Position numbers and translations under genes: made by a program. A DNA stretch of 64,000 nucleotides from Croceicoccus sp. Ery15 (GTDB lineage Bacteria; Pseudomonadota; Alphaproteobacteria; Sphingomonadales; Sphingomonadaceae), in contig NZ_CP087588.1 in NCBI RefSeq assembly GCF_020985305.1, positions 124,001 through 188,000 of the forward strand, read 5' to 3'. The notes under the pieces were generated by a model. The model saw only the letters and a program-made list of their open reading frames with translations, was not told the DNA's origin and did not search any database. Below, piece by piece: positions 1 through 9,005 of the stretch (position 1 is its first letter; the number at the start of each line of letters is the position of its first letter).

Positions 1-1196
1 GGATCGAACAGGAATTCCTTCAGATAGCCCTGGATATGCTTGCGCACCCCGCGCACGTCGATCCAGTCGCCGCCCTCGGCCAGCACTTCGCGCACCGTCT
101 TCTCGTCCGATAGCAGGCTGCGCTGCTGGTCGATCATCACGCCCGACAAGGTCTTGGCCAGCGTGACCTCTCCGCTGTCGGGCTGCAATTCGCCGGTCAG
201 CATCTTCAGCAAGGTGGTCTTGCCCGCGCCATTGCCGCCGACGATGCCGATCCGGTCGCGCCGCTGGATGCGCAGCGAGAAATCCTTGATGACCGTGCGG
301 TCCCCATAGGTTTTCGAGATGTGCTCGGCCGTGATGACGCTCTTGGTCTTGTTGTCGTCGCTGGCCAGCGCCATTTTGGCCGTGCCCTGCGGGTTGATCA
401 TGGCGGCCCGCGCCGCGCGCATTTCCCACAATTTCTCCAGCCGACCCTGATTGCGCTTGCGCCGCGCGGTCACTCCGCGCTCCAGCCAGTGCGCTTCCAG
501 CTTCAGCTTTGCATCCAGCTTTTCAGCCGCGCGCGCTTCTTCGGCATAGACCTGCTCTTCCCATGCCTCGTAACCGCCGAAACCCACATCCTTGCGCCGC
601 AGCGCCCCGCGATCCAGCCAGATCGTCGCGCGGGTCAGGCGGGTCAGGAAGGTCCGGTCGTGGCTGATGGTGACGAAGGCGCCGGTATAGCGGTTCAGCC
701 AGTCTTCCAGCCAGTCGATGGCCGACAGGTCGAGGTGGTTCGTCGGCTCGTCCAGCAACAGCACATCGGGTTCGCTGGCAAGCGCGCGGGCGATGGCGGC
801 GCGGCGCTTTTCGCCGCCGCTCGCCGCCTTGGGGTCGCGCGTCATGTCGATGCCGATCTGGCTGGCGATCGCTTCCACCGCGAACTGCTGCGGGGCATCG
901 TCACCGTGCAGCGCATATTCCATCAGCGTCTTGCAGCCGGTAAAGTCGGGCTCCTGCTCCAGCGTAACGACCCGCGTGCCCGGCACGATCACGCGCTTGC
1001 CCTTGTCCATCTCGATCTCGCCCGCGATCAGCTTCATCAGCGTGGTCTTGCCCGCTCCGTTCCGGCCGATTAGCGCCAGCCGGTCGCGCGGGGCGATATG
1101 CAGGTCGAGGTCGCGGAACAGCCAGCCGTCGTTCACGGTCAGGCCCCCCTGCTGCAGGCCAAGATCTTCAAGCGAGAGAACGGGAGGTTGTGCCAT
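1..1196 (-). CDS. ABC-F family ATPase (Uup/EttA-like), C-terminus outside window
   Basis: Reading leftwards from the ATG at 1196, about 398 codons are open and run off the window. The first nucleotide-binding domain has a Walker A (GRNGAGKTT, about residues 44-52), an ASGGEKRRAAIARAL signature and Walker B LLLDEPTNHLDL. A charged linker rich in Arg/Lys follows, then a second Walker A (GGNGAGKTT). Two tandem ABC domains without membrane segments are the mark of soluble ABC-F proteins, which act on ribosomes; the EttA versus Uup choice is not settled by what is visible. It is divergent from the SIMPL gene. Confidence 0.93.
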   Translation of the reverse strand, partial: MAQPPVLSLEDLGLQQGGLTVNDGWLFRDLDLHIAPRDRLALIGRNGAGKTTLMKLIAGEIEMDKGKRVIVPGTRVVTLEQEPDFTGCKTLMEYALHGDDAPQQFAVEAIASQIGIDMTRDPKAASGGEKRRAAIARALASEPDVLLLDEPTNHLDLSAIDWLEDWLNRYTGAFVTISHDRTFLTRLTRATIWLDRGALRRKDVGFGGYEAWEEQVYAEEARAAEKLDAKLKLEAHWLERGVTARRKRNQGRLEKLWEMRAARAAMINPQGTAKMALASDDNKTKSVITAEHISKTYGDRTVIKDFSLRIQRRDRIGIVGGNGAGKTTLLKMLTGELQPDSGEVTLAKTLSGVMIDQQRSLLSDEKTVREVLAEGGDWIDVRGVRKHIQGYLKEFLFD

Positions 1197-1321
1197 CGCC
1201 GCCGCCTAGTCCCGTAACCGGCCCCCTGCAAGCGTTCCCCGACAATGTTCGGGGCAACGTTCAAGGAACAGCCAGCATGGCTACGTATTGATAGGGACAT
1301 GTGAAGAGGAGATCATTGTTC

Positions 1322-2077
1322 ATGTCCCGAACCGCTTTCAAATCGCTGCTTGCCGTTCCCGCCATCGCCGTCATGGCCATGGGCGCGGGTGTCGGCGTGT
1401 CGGCTTTTCCGGGCACCGCGATGGCTGCCGACGTTGCCGTCGCGTCGCAAGGTCCCGTTGTCGAATTGCAGGTGATGCAGCAGGTCGTCGGCGATCCTGA
1501 CAAGGCGACGGTGGGCGCGGGGGTCACCACGCGCGCCGCCACCGCGCAGGCCGCGATGCAGCAGAATGCCACCGAAATGGACAAGGTGCTGAAACGGTTG
1601 GATTCGCTGGGGATCGACCGCGATTACGTGCAGACCACCGGCATCCGGCTGAACCCGCAATATGATTACCGCAACGGCGAACAGCCGCGCTTTACGGGGT
1701 ATGAGGCATCGAACGCTGTCTCGGTCGAATTGCGCGATATCGACAGGGTGGGCGATGTGCTCGACGCGCTGGTGGCAGCCGGGGCGACCAACCTCAGCGG
1801 GCCCGAATGGGGCATCGTCGACGACAGCGGCGCGCGGGCACAGGCGCGCAAGGCGGCGTGGGAACAATCGCTGGCACAGGCGCGCGATTATGCGCGCATG
1901 ACCGGATACCGCGATGTAAAGCTGCTGACCGTGTCGGAGAGCATGGGCTTTTCCGCGCCGGTGCAGGAACGCGCGCTGATGGTGCAGGCATCGGCCCCCG
2001 CGGCAAAGACGCCGACGCGGCCCGGTCAGGTATCGACGCAGGTCACACTTTCGACAAGATTTGAACTCGTGAACTGA
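1322..2077 (+). CDS. SIMPL-domain (DUF541) secreted protein
   Basis: The 251-residue product starts with a signal peptide (MSRTAFKSLL then a hydrophobic stretch ending about AMAADV) and continues as a SIMPL/DUF541 domain with the typical VELRDIDRVGDVLDALVAAGA and ARAQARKAAWEQSLAQARDYA segments. I chose the ATG at 1322 because AGAGGAG lies about 10 bases upstream; a GTG at 1301 in the same frame is possible but lacks a ribosome site. SIMPL proteins are periplasmic or envelope-associated and of unclear biochemical role. Confidence 0.9.
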   Translation: MSRTAFKSLLAVPAIAVMAMGAGVGVSAFPGTAMAADVAVASQGPVVELQVMQQVVGDPDKATVGAGVTTRAATAQAAMQQNATEMDKVLKRLDSLGIDRDYVQTTGIRLNPQYDYRNGEQPRFTGYEASNAVSVELRDIDRVGDVLDALVAAGATNLSGPEWGIVDDSGARAQARKAAWEQSLAQARDYARMTGYRDVKLLTVSESMGFSAPVQERALMVQASAPAAKTPTRPGQVSTQVTLSTRFELVN

Positions 2078-2083
2078 TCGAAT

Positions 2084-2133
2084 ATGTTGCGTTCCGGTAA
2101 CGGGGGCCGCTTTCAAATGCCGGAACGCAACAT
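2084..2133. other. 14-bp perfect inverted repeat (stem-loop) after SIMPL gene
   Basis: ATGTTGCGTTCCGG at 2084-2097 is the exact reverse complement of 2120-2133, with a 22-nt loop. It starts 6 bases after the SIMPL stop codon. No T-run follows the stem, so if it ends transcription it is not a classical intrinsic terminator; it may protect the 3' end. Confidence 0.55.
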
Positions 2134-2175
2134 TCACGCCTTGTTCAATGGTCGGGGCTTAGGCAGTCTCTTGTC

Positions 2176-2526
2176 ATGAGGCTGCTGTCCCCCCTTCGTC
2201 CCTTGTCCGGCATTGCGCTGTTCCGCCATGGTCTGGCGGCGCTGGCGCTGTGCGGCATGGTCGCCCCCGTGACGGCGGTGCCCGCCATGGCGCAGGCCAA
2301 GGACGGGCAGAGCGAGGCGCGGCGCGAATTGCGGGCGGGCAATGTGCTGCCCCTGCGCCAGATCGAACGCAGCGTGGTCCCCCGCATGGGCGGCGCGCGC
2401 TATCTGGGGCCGGAATTCGACAGTGCGGCGATGATCTATCGGCTGAAATTCATGGAAGACGGCGGGCGCGTGGTGTTCGTCGACGTCGATGCCCGCACCG
2501 GCCGCGTGGTCGGGCGCAGCCGGTAA
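2176..2526 (+). CDS. Small secreted PepSY-like protein
   Basis: This 116-residue protein has a signal peptide (hydrophobic core LAALALCGMVAPVTAVPAMA) and a C-terminal region resembling a single PepSY domain (GARYLGPEFDSAAMIYRLKFMEDGGRVVFVDVDARTG, split here as one continuous beta-rich segment). PepSY proteins are often encoded next to sensor kinases. The next genes, 130 bases downstream on the same strand, are a response regulator and a histidine kinase, which fits. A sensory or inhibitory accessory role is inference only. Confidence 0.75.
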   Translation: MRLLSPLRPLSGIALFRHGLAALALCGMVAPVTAVPAMAQAKDGQSEARRELRAGNVLPLRQIERSVVPRMGGARYLGPEFDSAAMIYRLKFMEDGGRVVFVDVDARTGRVVGRSR

Positions 2527-2655
2527 CACAGCGGTCCATTCCCGAAACCGCCCGCATCTTGACCGATTCCCGCGCGGCCCCCATCTTTTCAGCTGAAAAC
2601 CGGGCGCCGGATACGGGGCCCTATATAATCACGGCATAAGATAACCGGAGACTGC

Positions 2656-3333
2656 ATGCGGATCCTGATCGTCGAGGACGAACCCACGCTGGGCAGCCAG
2701 CTTAAAAACACGCTGGAAGCCAATGGCTATGCCGTGGACCTGTCCACCGATGGCGAGGACGGGCATTTCCTCGGCTCGACCGAGGATTACGACGCGGTCG
2801 TGCTCGATCTGGGGCTGCCGGAAATCGACGGGCTAACCGTGCTGGGCATGTGGCGCAAGGAGGGGCGCAATTTCCCCGTTCTCGTGCTGACCGCGCGCGA
2901 CAGCTGGTCCGACAAGGTGGCAGGGCTTGACGCGGGCGCCGACGATTACCTTGCCAAGCCCTTCCAGACCGAGGAGCTGATCGCCCGCCTGCGCGCGCTG
3001 ATCCGCCGTTCGACCGGCAATGCCAGCAGCGAGCTGACGGCGGGACCCGTGCGGCTGGACACGCGTTCGGGCCGCGTCACCCTTGCGGGGGAACCGGTGA
3101 AACTGACCGCGCAGGAATACAAGCTGCTGTCCTATCTGATGCACCACAAGGGCAAGGTGGTCAGCCGGACCGAGCTGATCGAACATATCTACGATCAGGA
3201 TTTCGACCGCGATTCCAACACGATCGAAGTGTTCGTCACGCGCATCCGCAAAAAGCTGGGCGCCGATGTCATCACCACCATCCGCGGCCTTGGCTATAGC
3301 CTCGACGATCCCGCCGAAGCGCCCCGCAGCTGA
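2656..3333 (+). CDS. OmpR/PhoB-family response regulator
   Basis: The 225-residue protein has a receiver domain with the acidic pair ED at residues 7-8, phosphorylation site Asp51 (in VVLDLGLP) and the conserved Lys in YLAKPF. It is followed by a winged-helix DNA-binding domain (VKLTAQEYKLLSYLMHHKG ... SNTIEVFVTRIRKKL). The gene is preceded by ATAACCGGAG as ribosome site. The kinase gene begins 8 bases after its stop, so the two form an operon. The stimulus cannot be inferred, although the preceding PepSY gene suggests an envelope signal. Confidence 0.95.
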   Translation: MRILIVEDEPTLGSQLKNTLEANGYAVDLSTDGEDGHFLGSTEDYDAVVLDLGLPEIDGLTVLGMWRKEGRNFPVLVLTARDSWSDKVAGLDAGADDYLAKPFQTEELIARLRALIRRSTGNASSELTAGPVRLDTRSGRVTLAGEPVKLTAQEYKLLSYLMHHKGKVVSRTELIEHIYDQDFDRDSNTIEVFVTRIRKKLGADVITTIRGLGYSLDDPAEAPRS

Positions 3334-3341
3334 CGCAGGCG

Positions 3342-4868
3342 GTGGCGGAGCTTTTCGAAGCCGCACCCCGCACCGGCCCTGACGAGGACAAGGCCGGCAG
3401 CACCGCTGCGCCCGCCAAGGGAGATGCGCCCGCTGCCGGACCTGACAGGACATCGCTGCGTCCGCCCGCCATGGCGCGGCTGAAGCTGAAAGGCGTGAAG
3501 CTGGGCGCGGGCCATACCGGCTCGCTCTCGCGCCGCATGATGCTGATCGCCTTTGCGTGGACGGCGTTCCTGCTGCTGGCGGGCGGCATTGCGCTGGATC
3601 GCGCGCTGACCGGTCTGATCACCCGCAATTTCGACGAACAGCTCGATTACATGCTGACCGCGATGGTCGCCTCTGCCGAAATCGGCCCGGACGGAGAGGT
3701 GTTCTTCTCGCGCCCGCTGGGCGACCAGCGCTTCCTTGAACCCAATAGCGGACTGTACTGGCAGATCACGGGCGAGGGGCACGAGGATTTCCCCTCGCGC
3801 AGCCTGTGGGACCGCACGCTGACGGTGCAGGAAGCCCGCCATGTCGAACCGCTGGTCTATGACAGCGCCCAGTTCGCGGGAGAGCCGCTGCGCATGATGC
3901 AGCGCCCGATCTTCCTGCCGGGCAGCGAGACGCAGTGGTGGTTCGTCGTCGCCGCCAGCCGCGAAGAGCTGGATGTGCAGATCGGGCGCATCCGGCACAT
4001 CCTCGTCTATTCCTTTGCCGCATTGGCGGTGGGACTGATCGCCATGGCGGCGCTGCAGATCTGGCTGGGACTGTCGCCCCTGCGCGGCGTGCGGCTGGCG
4101 ATCCAGCATATCCGCATGACCGGCGCGTCCCGCGTGACCCAGCCGTTGCCGCTGGAAGTGCAGCCAATGGTGGAGGAGCTGAACGCGCTGCTCGCCCATT
4201 CGGAAAAACAGGCAGAAGAGGCGCGCGCCCATGCCGGCAATCTGGCCCATGCGCTGAAAACCCCGCTGACCGTGCTGAACAATGCCGCCGCCGCCCATGC
4301 CGATAACCTGCCCGAACTGGTCGAACGCGAAGTGGCGGCGATGCGGCGGCAGGTCGATCACCATCTGGCGCGCGCCCGCGCATTGGGCCGCCGTGCGGTC
4401 GGCCTGTCGCGCGCCGATGTCCACGCCTCGGCCGAGGCGGTGGAGCGGGCGGTGTCGCGCCTGTATCCGCATGTCCGCTTCGATCTCGACGGGCCGAAAC
4501 CGGGCGCGCCGCAGCCGATGGTCGCGATGGAGCGGCAGGATCTTGACGAGATACTGGGCAATCTGATCGAGAATGCCGCGAAATATGGCGGGGGCAGCGT
4601 GTTCGTGACGCTGGATGCCGTGCCAGATGCGCCTTTATGCGAAATCTGGATCGAGGATGACGGCGCGGGCATCGATGCTGCCGACCGCGACAAGCTGTTT
4701 GCCCGCGGCGCGCGGCTGGACACCAATAAGCCCGGCACCGGCCTTGGCCTTGCCATCGTGCGCGACGTGGTCGAAATCTATGGCGGATCGGTCGCGCTGG
4801 ACGAAAGCGAGGATCTGGGCGGATTGCTGGTGAAACTCAGCCTCCCCCGCGCGGCCGCGCCGCAATAG
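3342..4868 (+). CDS. Sensor histidine kinase, two-component partner
   Basis: The product has up to 508 residues. The order is a poorly conserved Ala/Pro-rich N-terminus, a membrane helix (MLIAFAWTAFLLLAGGIAL), a periplasmic sensor region of roughly 120 residues, a second membrane helix (ILVYSFAALAVGLIAMAAL), an H-box with LAHALKTPL, an N-box NLIENAAKYG and G-boxes DDGAGID and GTGLGLAIV. The start is uncertain. The GTG at 3342 sits just behind the regulator stop, while the ATG at 3471 would drop 43 residues that have no domain features. No HAMP domain is obvious. Confidence 0.93.
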   Translation: MAELFEAAPRTGPDEDKAGSTAAPAKGDAPAAGPDRTSLRPPAMARLKLKGVKLGAGHTGSLSRRMMLIAFAWTAFLLLAGGIALDRALTGLITRNFDEQLDYMLTAMVASAEIGPDGEVFFSRPLGDQRFLEPNSGLYWQITGEGHEDFPSRSLWDRTLTVQEARHVEPLVYDSAQFAGEPLRMMQRPIFLPGSETQWWFVVAASREELDVQIGRIRHILVYSFAALAVGLIAMAALQIWLGLSPLRGVRLAIQHIRMTGASRVTQPLPLEVQPMVEELNALLAHSEKQAEEARAHAGNLAHALKTPLTVLNNAAAAHADNLPELVEREVAAMRRQVDHHLARARALGRRAVGLSRADVHASAEAVERAVSRLYPHVRFDLDGPKPGAPQPMVAMERQDLDEILGNLIENAAKYGGGSVFVTLDAVPDAPLCEIWIEDDGAGIDAADRDKLFARGARLDTNKPGTGLGLAIVRDVVEIYGGSVALDESEDLGGLLVKLSLPRAAAPQ

Positions 4869-4922
4869 CCGCTCGGGCTGCGCCGCAGGCATAGTCGCAG
4901 CGAGCACAGGCGCCGCGTCCAC

Positions 4923-6707
4923 TCAGTCGTATGCCACGCCAGCCAGACCCTGCCCGCCATCGGCGATGAAAGCGTCGATCCGCGCTTCCAGCACGGGCAG
5001 CGGCACCGAACCCAGCGACAGCACCACATCGTGGAACTTGCGAATGTCGAAACGCGGGCCCAGCGCGTCCTCTGCCCTGGCCCGGACGCGGCGCAGGGTC
5101 AGCTCGCCCAGCTTGTAGGACAGCGCCTGCGCGGGCCAGCTGATATAGCGGTCGACTTCGGTCCCCACCTCGTGCCGCGACAGCGCAGTGCGCGCGGCAA
5201 GGTAGTCGATGGCCTTTTCGCGGTCCCAGCCATAGGCATGGATGCCCGTATCGATCACCAGCCGCGCAGCCCGCCACATCTCGTAACTCAGCCGCCCGAA
5301 CCGTTCGTATGGCGTGCGATAGATGCCCATCTCCTCGCCCAGATATTCGGTATAAAGACCCCAGCCTTCGCCGAACCCGCTGAAATACACATCGCGGCGG
5401 AACGCGGGCATGGCGGGCTGTTCCAGCGCCACGCCTGCCTGAAAACTGTGGCCGGGACTGCATTCGTGCAGCGTAAGCGCGGGAATATTATACAGCGGGC
5501 GCGATGGCAGGTCGTGCGTGTTCATCTGGCACGCATCCAGCCCGCCGCGCCCCGCAGTATAGAACGGCGCGATGGCAGGGGCGACCGGCCGGATCGCGAA
5601 GCGGTGGCGCGGCAGGAAGCCGAAATAATCGCCGATCCGCCCGTCCACCCGCTTTGCCACATAGGCAGAGACGCCCATCAGCTCGTCGCCCGTGCGCGCG
5701 ATAAATCGCGGATCGCTGCGCAGCGCTTCGTTGAATTCGCCGATGCTGCCCGAAAAGCCGACTTCTGCCATGATCGCGCGCATCTCGCCCTCGATCCGCG
5801 CCACTTCGGACAGGCCGGTCCGGTGGATCTGCTCCGCCGTCAGGTCGAGCGTGGTATAGGCCCTGATCTGCTGCGCATAATATGCCTTGCCATCGGGCAG
5901 GTCATAGGCGGCAAGGCCGGTGCGCGTATGCGGCAGGTAATCGTCGCGCAGGAACGCGAGCAGGCCGGTATAGGCAGGGACGATGCTGTCCGCGACGGCG
6001 GCCTCGGCCTCTGCCCGCAGCCTTGCCTGCTCGGCAGCGGGGATACTGGCGGGCATCGTGTCGAACGCGGTCAAAAACGGATTGCCGCGGAGCTGCGTGT
6101 AAGGTTCGATCGAAACGTCGCGACCTTCCAGCGACACGCGCGGCACGCTGAACCCGCGCGCAAGGCCGCGGCGCGCATTGGCGATATGTTCGGCAAAATA
6201 ACGCGGCACATCGCGCATGCGGGCGATGTAATCGTCATATTCCCTGACACTGGCAAAGGGCGCGCCGGCGTTCAGATAGCTCCAGAAATTGCTGTCCGAA
6301 TTGAACGGCATCTCATGGCTGCGGAATTTTGCATCGCCGATCCGCTCGTCAAGCAGGGCGCGGAACACGGCGGCATTGATTGTCTCGGCAGGCGACAGGC
6401 GCTGTGCATCGATGGCGTCCAGCGCGGTCAGCATCGCCCGTGCATGTTCGGCGCGCCGCGCCTCTGCCTCCGGCGTTACCGAGCGCAGCGCAGGCCCCGC
6501 TTCGCTGCGCCCGTCGGGCCGCGCGATCCGCCGGTCATCCTCCAGCCGCCATGCGTAATCGCTTTCGTACAGCGCGCGCAATTGCGCATCGGCACTGGCC
6601 TGTGCGGCAGGGGTCTGGGCAAGAACCGGAGACGGCAAGACAACGGCGGGTGCGGCCAGCAAAAGGGCCGTAAAGATGGCAAGGCGGGTCATGACAGATC
6701 GAGGCAT
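4923..6707 (-). CDS. Secreted DUF885-family protein (putative metallo-hydrolase)
   Basis: About 594 residues from the ATG at 6707, beginning with a signal peptide (MPRSVMTRLAIFTALLLAAPAVV). DUF885 proteins have a metallopeptidase-like fold. The family motif HECSPGH and the downstream FGEGWGLYTEYLGEEMG are present and are candidate metal ligands and active-site residues. An upstream in-frame ATG at 6794 would place 29 residues in front of the signal peptide and is rejected; the ATG at 6692 is a further option. It stands alone, transcribed toward the kinase gene (convergent). The substrate is unknown, although some relatives are annotated as peptidases. Confidence 0.9.
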   Translation of the reverse strand: MPRSVMTRLAIFTALLLAAPAVVLPSPVLAQTPAAQASADAQLRALYESDYAWRLEDDRRIARPDGRSEAGPALRSVTPEAEARRAEHARAMLTALDAIDAQRLSPAETINAAVFRALLDERIGDAKFRSHEMPFNSDSNFWSYLNAGAPFASVREYDDYIARMRDVPRYFAEHIANARRGLARGFSVPRVSLEGRDVSIEPYTQLRGNPFLTAFDTMPASIPAAEQARLRAEAEAAVADSIVPAYTGLLAFLRDDYLPHTRTGLAAYDLPDGKAYYAQQIRAYTTLDLTAEQIHRTGLSEVARIEGEMRAIMAEVGFSGSIGEFNEALRSDPRFIARTGDELMGVSAYVAKRVDGRIGDYFGFLPRHRFAIRPVAPAIAPFYTAGRGGLDACQMNTHDLPSRPLYNIPALTLHECSPGHSFQAGVALEQPAMPAFRRDVYFSGFGEGWGLYTEYLGEEMGIYRTPYERFGRLSYEMWRAARLVIDTGIHAYGWDREKAIDYLAARTALSRHEVGTEVDRYISWPAQALSYKLGELTLRRVRARAEDALGPRFDIRKFHDVVLSLGSVPLPVLEARIDAFIADGGQGLAGVAYD

Positions 6708-6988
6708 GGAAGGGGACTTAGACCAAGTCCACCTGCCTGTCCGGTTTAACTGTCCTACATCGATGTCATCGTGCATGGGGAAGGGGCACGCCAAGCGTCG
6801 GGCCGCTCTTTCAACCTGTGAATTTTCCGCGCACCGCCAAATGTCGTCCGGACGGCGAAAAGCGGTGAAAACCCGCGCAATCCTGCGGCTTTGCGCAGGG
6901 TGACAGTGTTTGTACGAAGTGTCACCTTTGTCACCCTGAACAGCCGCAAGCGCGCCCGTTTCGGGGCAGCGGGGAGCCGGGGTAAGGG

Positions 6989-7399
6989 TCAGCCTTCGGC
7001 CGCGATCCTTGCGGCGGTTTCGCGGATCAGCGCGATCATGTTCGGCACGCCTTGCGTCCGGTTCGAAGACAGCTGGTTTTTGAGGTCGAAGGGGGCCAGC
7101 ACGGCGGCGATATCGGTATCGGCGACTTCGGCGGCGGGCCGGTCCTGCACCGCCGCGATCACCAGCGCGACAATGCCCTTGGTGATGGCGGCATTGCTGT
7201 CGGCCAGAAAATGCAGCCTGTCACCGTCCCTTGTGGGATAGACCCAGACAGCGGCGGAGCATCCTTTTACCTGCGTCGCTTCGGTCTTCAGCGCGGCGGG
7301 CATCGGTTCCAGCTCGCGCCCCAGCTCGATCAGCAGGCGGTAACGCTCGTCGCCTTCGAGGAATTCATATTCTTCGGCAATATCGTCGATGGATCGCAT
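6989..7399 (-). CDS. sufE: SufE-family cysteine desulfurase sulfur acceptor
   Basis: The 136-residue protein matches SufE across its length: IDDIAEEYEFLEGDERYRLLIELGREL, then the sulfur-accepting cysteine in QVKGCSAAVW (Cys47) and a C-terminal helical end. SufE takes persulfide sulfur from SufS and passes it to the iron-sulfur scaffold complex in the cytoplasm. The suf operon is not in the window, so this copy is detached, which is common in this group. Start ATG at 7399; a longer in-frame start at 7435 adds only basic residues. Confidence 0.92.
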   Translation of the reverse strand: MRSIDDIAEEYEFLEGDERYRLLIELGRELEPMPAALKTEATQVKGCSAAVWVYPTRDGDRLHFLADSNAAITKGIVALVIAAVQDRPAAEVADTDIAAVLAPFDLKNQLSSNRTQGVPNMIALIRETAARIAAEG

Positions 7400-7441
7400 A
7401 TGCGGCGGGCTAGCCTTGACCGGCCGTCGCCGCAAGGGGGG

Positions 7442-7693
7442 CTACAGGTCAACCCCGTTGGCAATCGCCTCCAGCCTGCGGACGCGTTCGCGCAAATCGG
7501 CCAGTTCGATCCGCGCGGCGGCAGGTGCATCGCCCTCGTCCGCGACGGGCAGGGCGGCAAAACCCCCCTGCGCCGCGTCCAGCTGCCGCATTTTCAGCGT
7601 CAGCCAGCCCTGCCAGCCATAAAGCAGCGCTGCCGTCACGATGGACAGGCCGATCAGCGCGAACAATGTGGTCGATGTGATCTCGATGCTCAT
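7442..7693 (-). CDS. Small membrane protein with C-terminal coiled coil, end of psp cluster
   Basis: 83 residues: an N-terminal membrane helix (ALIGLSIVTAALLYGWQGW), an acidic linker and a short C-terminal helix ADLRERVRRLEAIA. That helix resembles the repeated motif found in the three neighbouring genes and in PspB. It lies last in the run of same-strand genes beginning with pspA, 14 bases after the previous gene. No named family is recognised. Confidence 0.7.
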   Translation of the reverse strand: MSIEITSTTLFALIGLSIVTAALLYGWQGWLTLKMRQLDAAQGGFAALPVADEGDAPAAARIELADLRERVRRLEAIANGVDL

Positions 7694-7707
7694 GGGTCAG
7701 CTTCCTC

Positions 7708-7974
7708 TCAGCGGTCGCGCAGCAGTTCGATCTCTTCGGCAAGACCCAGCCTCTGGCGTTCGTCGGTGGCGATGCGTTCCAGCACTTTTACCCGCTCTTT
7801 CAGCTCGGCGATCTCGGCGCGCAGGCGGGCTTCTTCGGCCTCGTCACGCTGGCGCGCGACCGGATTGCCATCCTCGTCGGTGGCGAACCCGGCCTGCGCA
7901 TTGTGCCGCGACCGGATCACCTGCGTGATCGATACGATCAGCACGATCAGGACGATGGCGGTCACCCAGCTCAT
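7708..7974 (-). CDS. Small membrane/coiled-coil protein, PspB-like paralogue
   Basis: 88 residues: a membrane helix at 3-20 (WVTAIVLIVLIVSITQVI) followed by a charged helix that holds LKERVKVLERIATDERQRL and ends in EEIELLRDR. The ERVKVLERIATD core is shared with the next two genes upstream. Its start overlaps the stop of the preceding gene by four bases (ATGA), which suggests coupled translation. The function is unknown, but position and topology (one N-terminal helix plus cytoplasmic coiled coil) match PspB. Confidence 0.75.
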   Translation of the reverse strand: MSWVTAIVLIVLIVSITQVIRSRHNAQAGFATDEDGNPVARQRDEAEEARLRAEIAELKERVKVLERIATDERQRLGLAEEIELLRDR

Positions 7975-8309
7975 TGATATTGACCTTCCTTCGCGCCCGT
8001 TTTCATATCGGCAGAGCGCAGTGCCTCGATCTCGTGCGTCAGATGGTAACCGCTGTCGGTCACGATGCGCTCTACATTGGCAAGGCGGTCCTTCACCGAA
8101 CCCAGCTCGGCGCGAAGCTGCGCGTTTTCCTGTGACGCCAGCTTCAGCCGCTCGATCGTCTCGTTATCCTTGCTCGGATAGACCGATTTGCCCCAGCTGT
8201 TCTCCAGCGGATAGCCGTGGCGCACCCGGATCGCGGTGTTCACCACCCATGCAACGCCGAATGTTACGATGGCTGCGACGATAACGGCAGGGTTAAGCAG
8301 ATCTTCCAT
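7971..8309 (-). CDS. Small membrane/coiled-coil protein, PspB-like paralogue
   Basis: 112 residues: an N-terminal membrane helix (AVIVAAIVTFGVAWVVNTAI), a linker with YPLENSWGKSVYPSKDNET, then a coiled coil containing LANVERIVTDSGYHLTHEIEALR. The last segment is nearly superimposable on that of its neighbour at 8313-8600 and on the C-terminus of PspC. It is separated from the preceding gene by 3 bases. No enzyme motif is seen. Confidence 0.75.
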   Translation of the reverse strand: MEDLLNPAVIVAAIVTFGVAWVVNTAIRVRHGYPLENSWGKSVYPSKDNETIERLKLASQENAQLRAELGSVKDRLANVERIVTDSGYHLTHEIEALRSADMKTGAKEGQYQ

Positions 8310-8312
8310 GAC

Positions 8313-8600
8313 TTAAACCTCGTGACGCGGTTTGACGGGTGCGCTCAGGCGCTGGTCGCTTTCTTCCTCGCGCAGCGCCTCGATCTGGCGGGCAAGGTCG
8401 GTGCCCTTGTCGGTCACGATGCGTTCCAGCACGCGGACCCGCTCTTCCAGTTGCGCGGTGTGCTGCGCATATTGGGCGGCTTTTTCGGCGGTGGCCTTCA
8501 CTTGCAATTCGGCCATCTTGGTCTGGTGCTTGGTCCACATCCACAGCCCGCCCAGAAGGAACGGGGCCAGAGGGATCAGCAGGGCAAGTTCGTCTTCCAT
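8313..8600 (-). CDS. Small membrane/coiled-coil protein, PspB-like paralogue
   Basis: 95 residues: a short membrane helix (ALLIPLAPFLLGGLWMW), then KHQTKMAELQVKATAEKAAQ and a coiled coil with RVRVLERIVTDKGTDLARQI. The layout is that of PspB (membrane helix followed by a cytoplasmic leucine-rich helix). It follows pspC by 27 bases on the same strand. I read it as part of the phage-shock operon. Confidence 0.78.
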   Translation of the reverse strand: MEDELALLIPLAPFLLGGLWMWTKHQTKMAELQVKATAEKAAQYAQHTAQLEERVRVLERIVTDKGTDLARQIEALREEESDQRLSAPVKPRHEV

Positions 8601-8627
8601 TGTCTATAGTCCCCTGTTTGTCGCGTC

Positions 8628-9005
8628 TCAGCGCAGCTTCTCGATCTCGTTCGAAAGCTGGCGATTGCCGCTGACGTAATATTCCTCGACATGCGCAAGT
8701 CGGCGGTCGATATCGCGGAACCTGGCCTTTACCTCGCGGGCGGTGCGGGCGGGCGACTGGCGGACACCCTGCCAGAACTGCTGCTCCTGCCGGTCGGTAT
8801 AAAGATGGGCTGGCTTCTTCGGCGCCATGAAACCCAGTGCGATATAGATGAAGAACGGCCAGCCCATGGTGATGGTGGCGATCAGAAATCCAAGGCGGAT
8901 CCAGATCGCGTCGATGCCGGTGTAATCGGCAAGGCCCGCAGACACGCCCAGGAACTTGCCGTTCACCTTGTCACGGTAAAAACGGGTGCGTTCGGTGCTG
9001 CTCAT
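8628..9005 (-). CDS. pspC: Phage shock protein C
   Basis: The 125-residue protein has the PspC domain: FYRDKVNGKFLGVSAGLADYTGIDAIWIRLGFL, then a membrane helix (ATITMGWPFFIYIALGFMA) and PKKP. The C-terminal extension (RFRDIDRRLAHVEEYYVSGN then QLSNEIEKLR) carries the same helical motif as the downstream small genes. With PspB it senses inner-membrane stress and draws PspA to the membrane. The start overlaps the pspB stop by four bases. Confidence 0.95.
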   Translation of the reverse strand: MSSTERTRFYRDKVNGKFLGVSAGLADYTGIDAIWIRLGFLIATITMGWPFFIYIALGFMAPKKPAHLYTDRQEQQFWQGVRQSPARTAREVKARFRDIDRRLAHVEEYYVSGNRQLSNEIEKLR

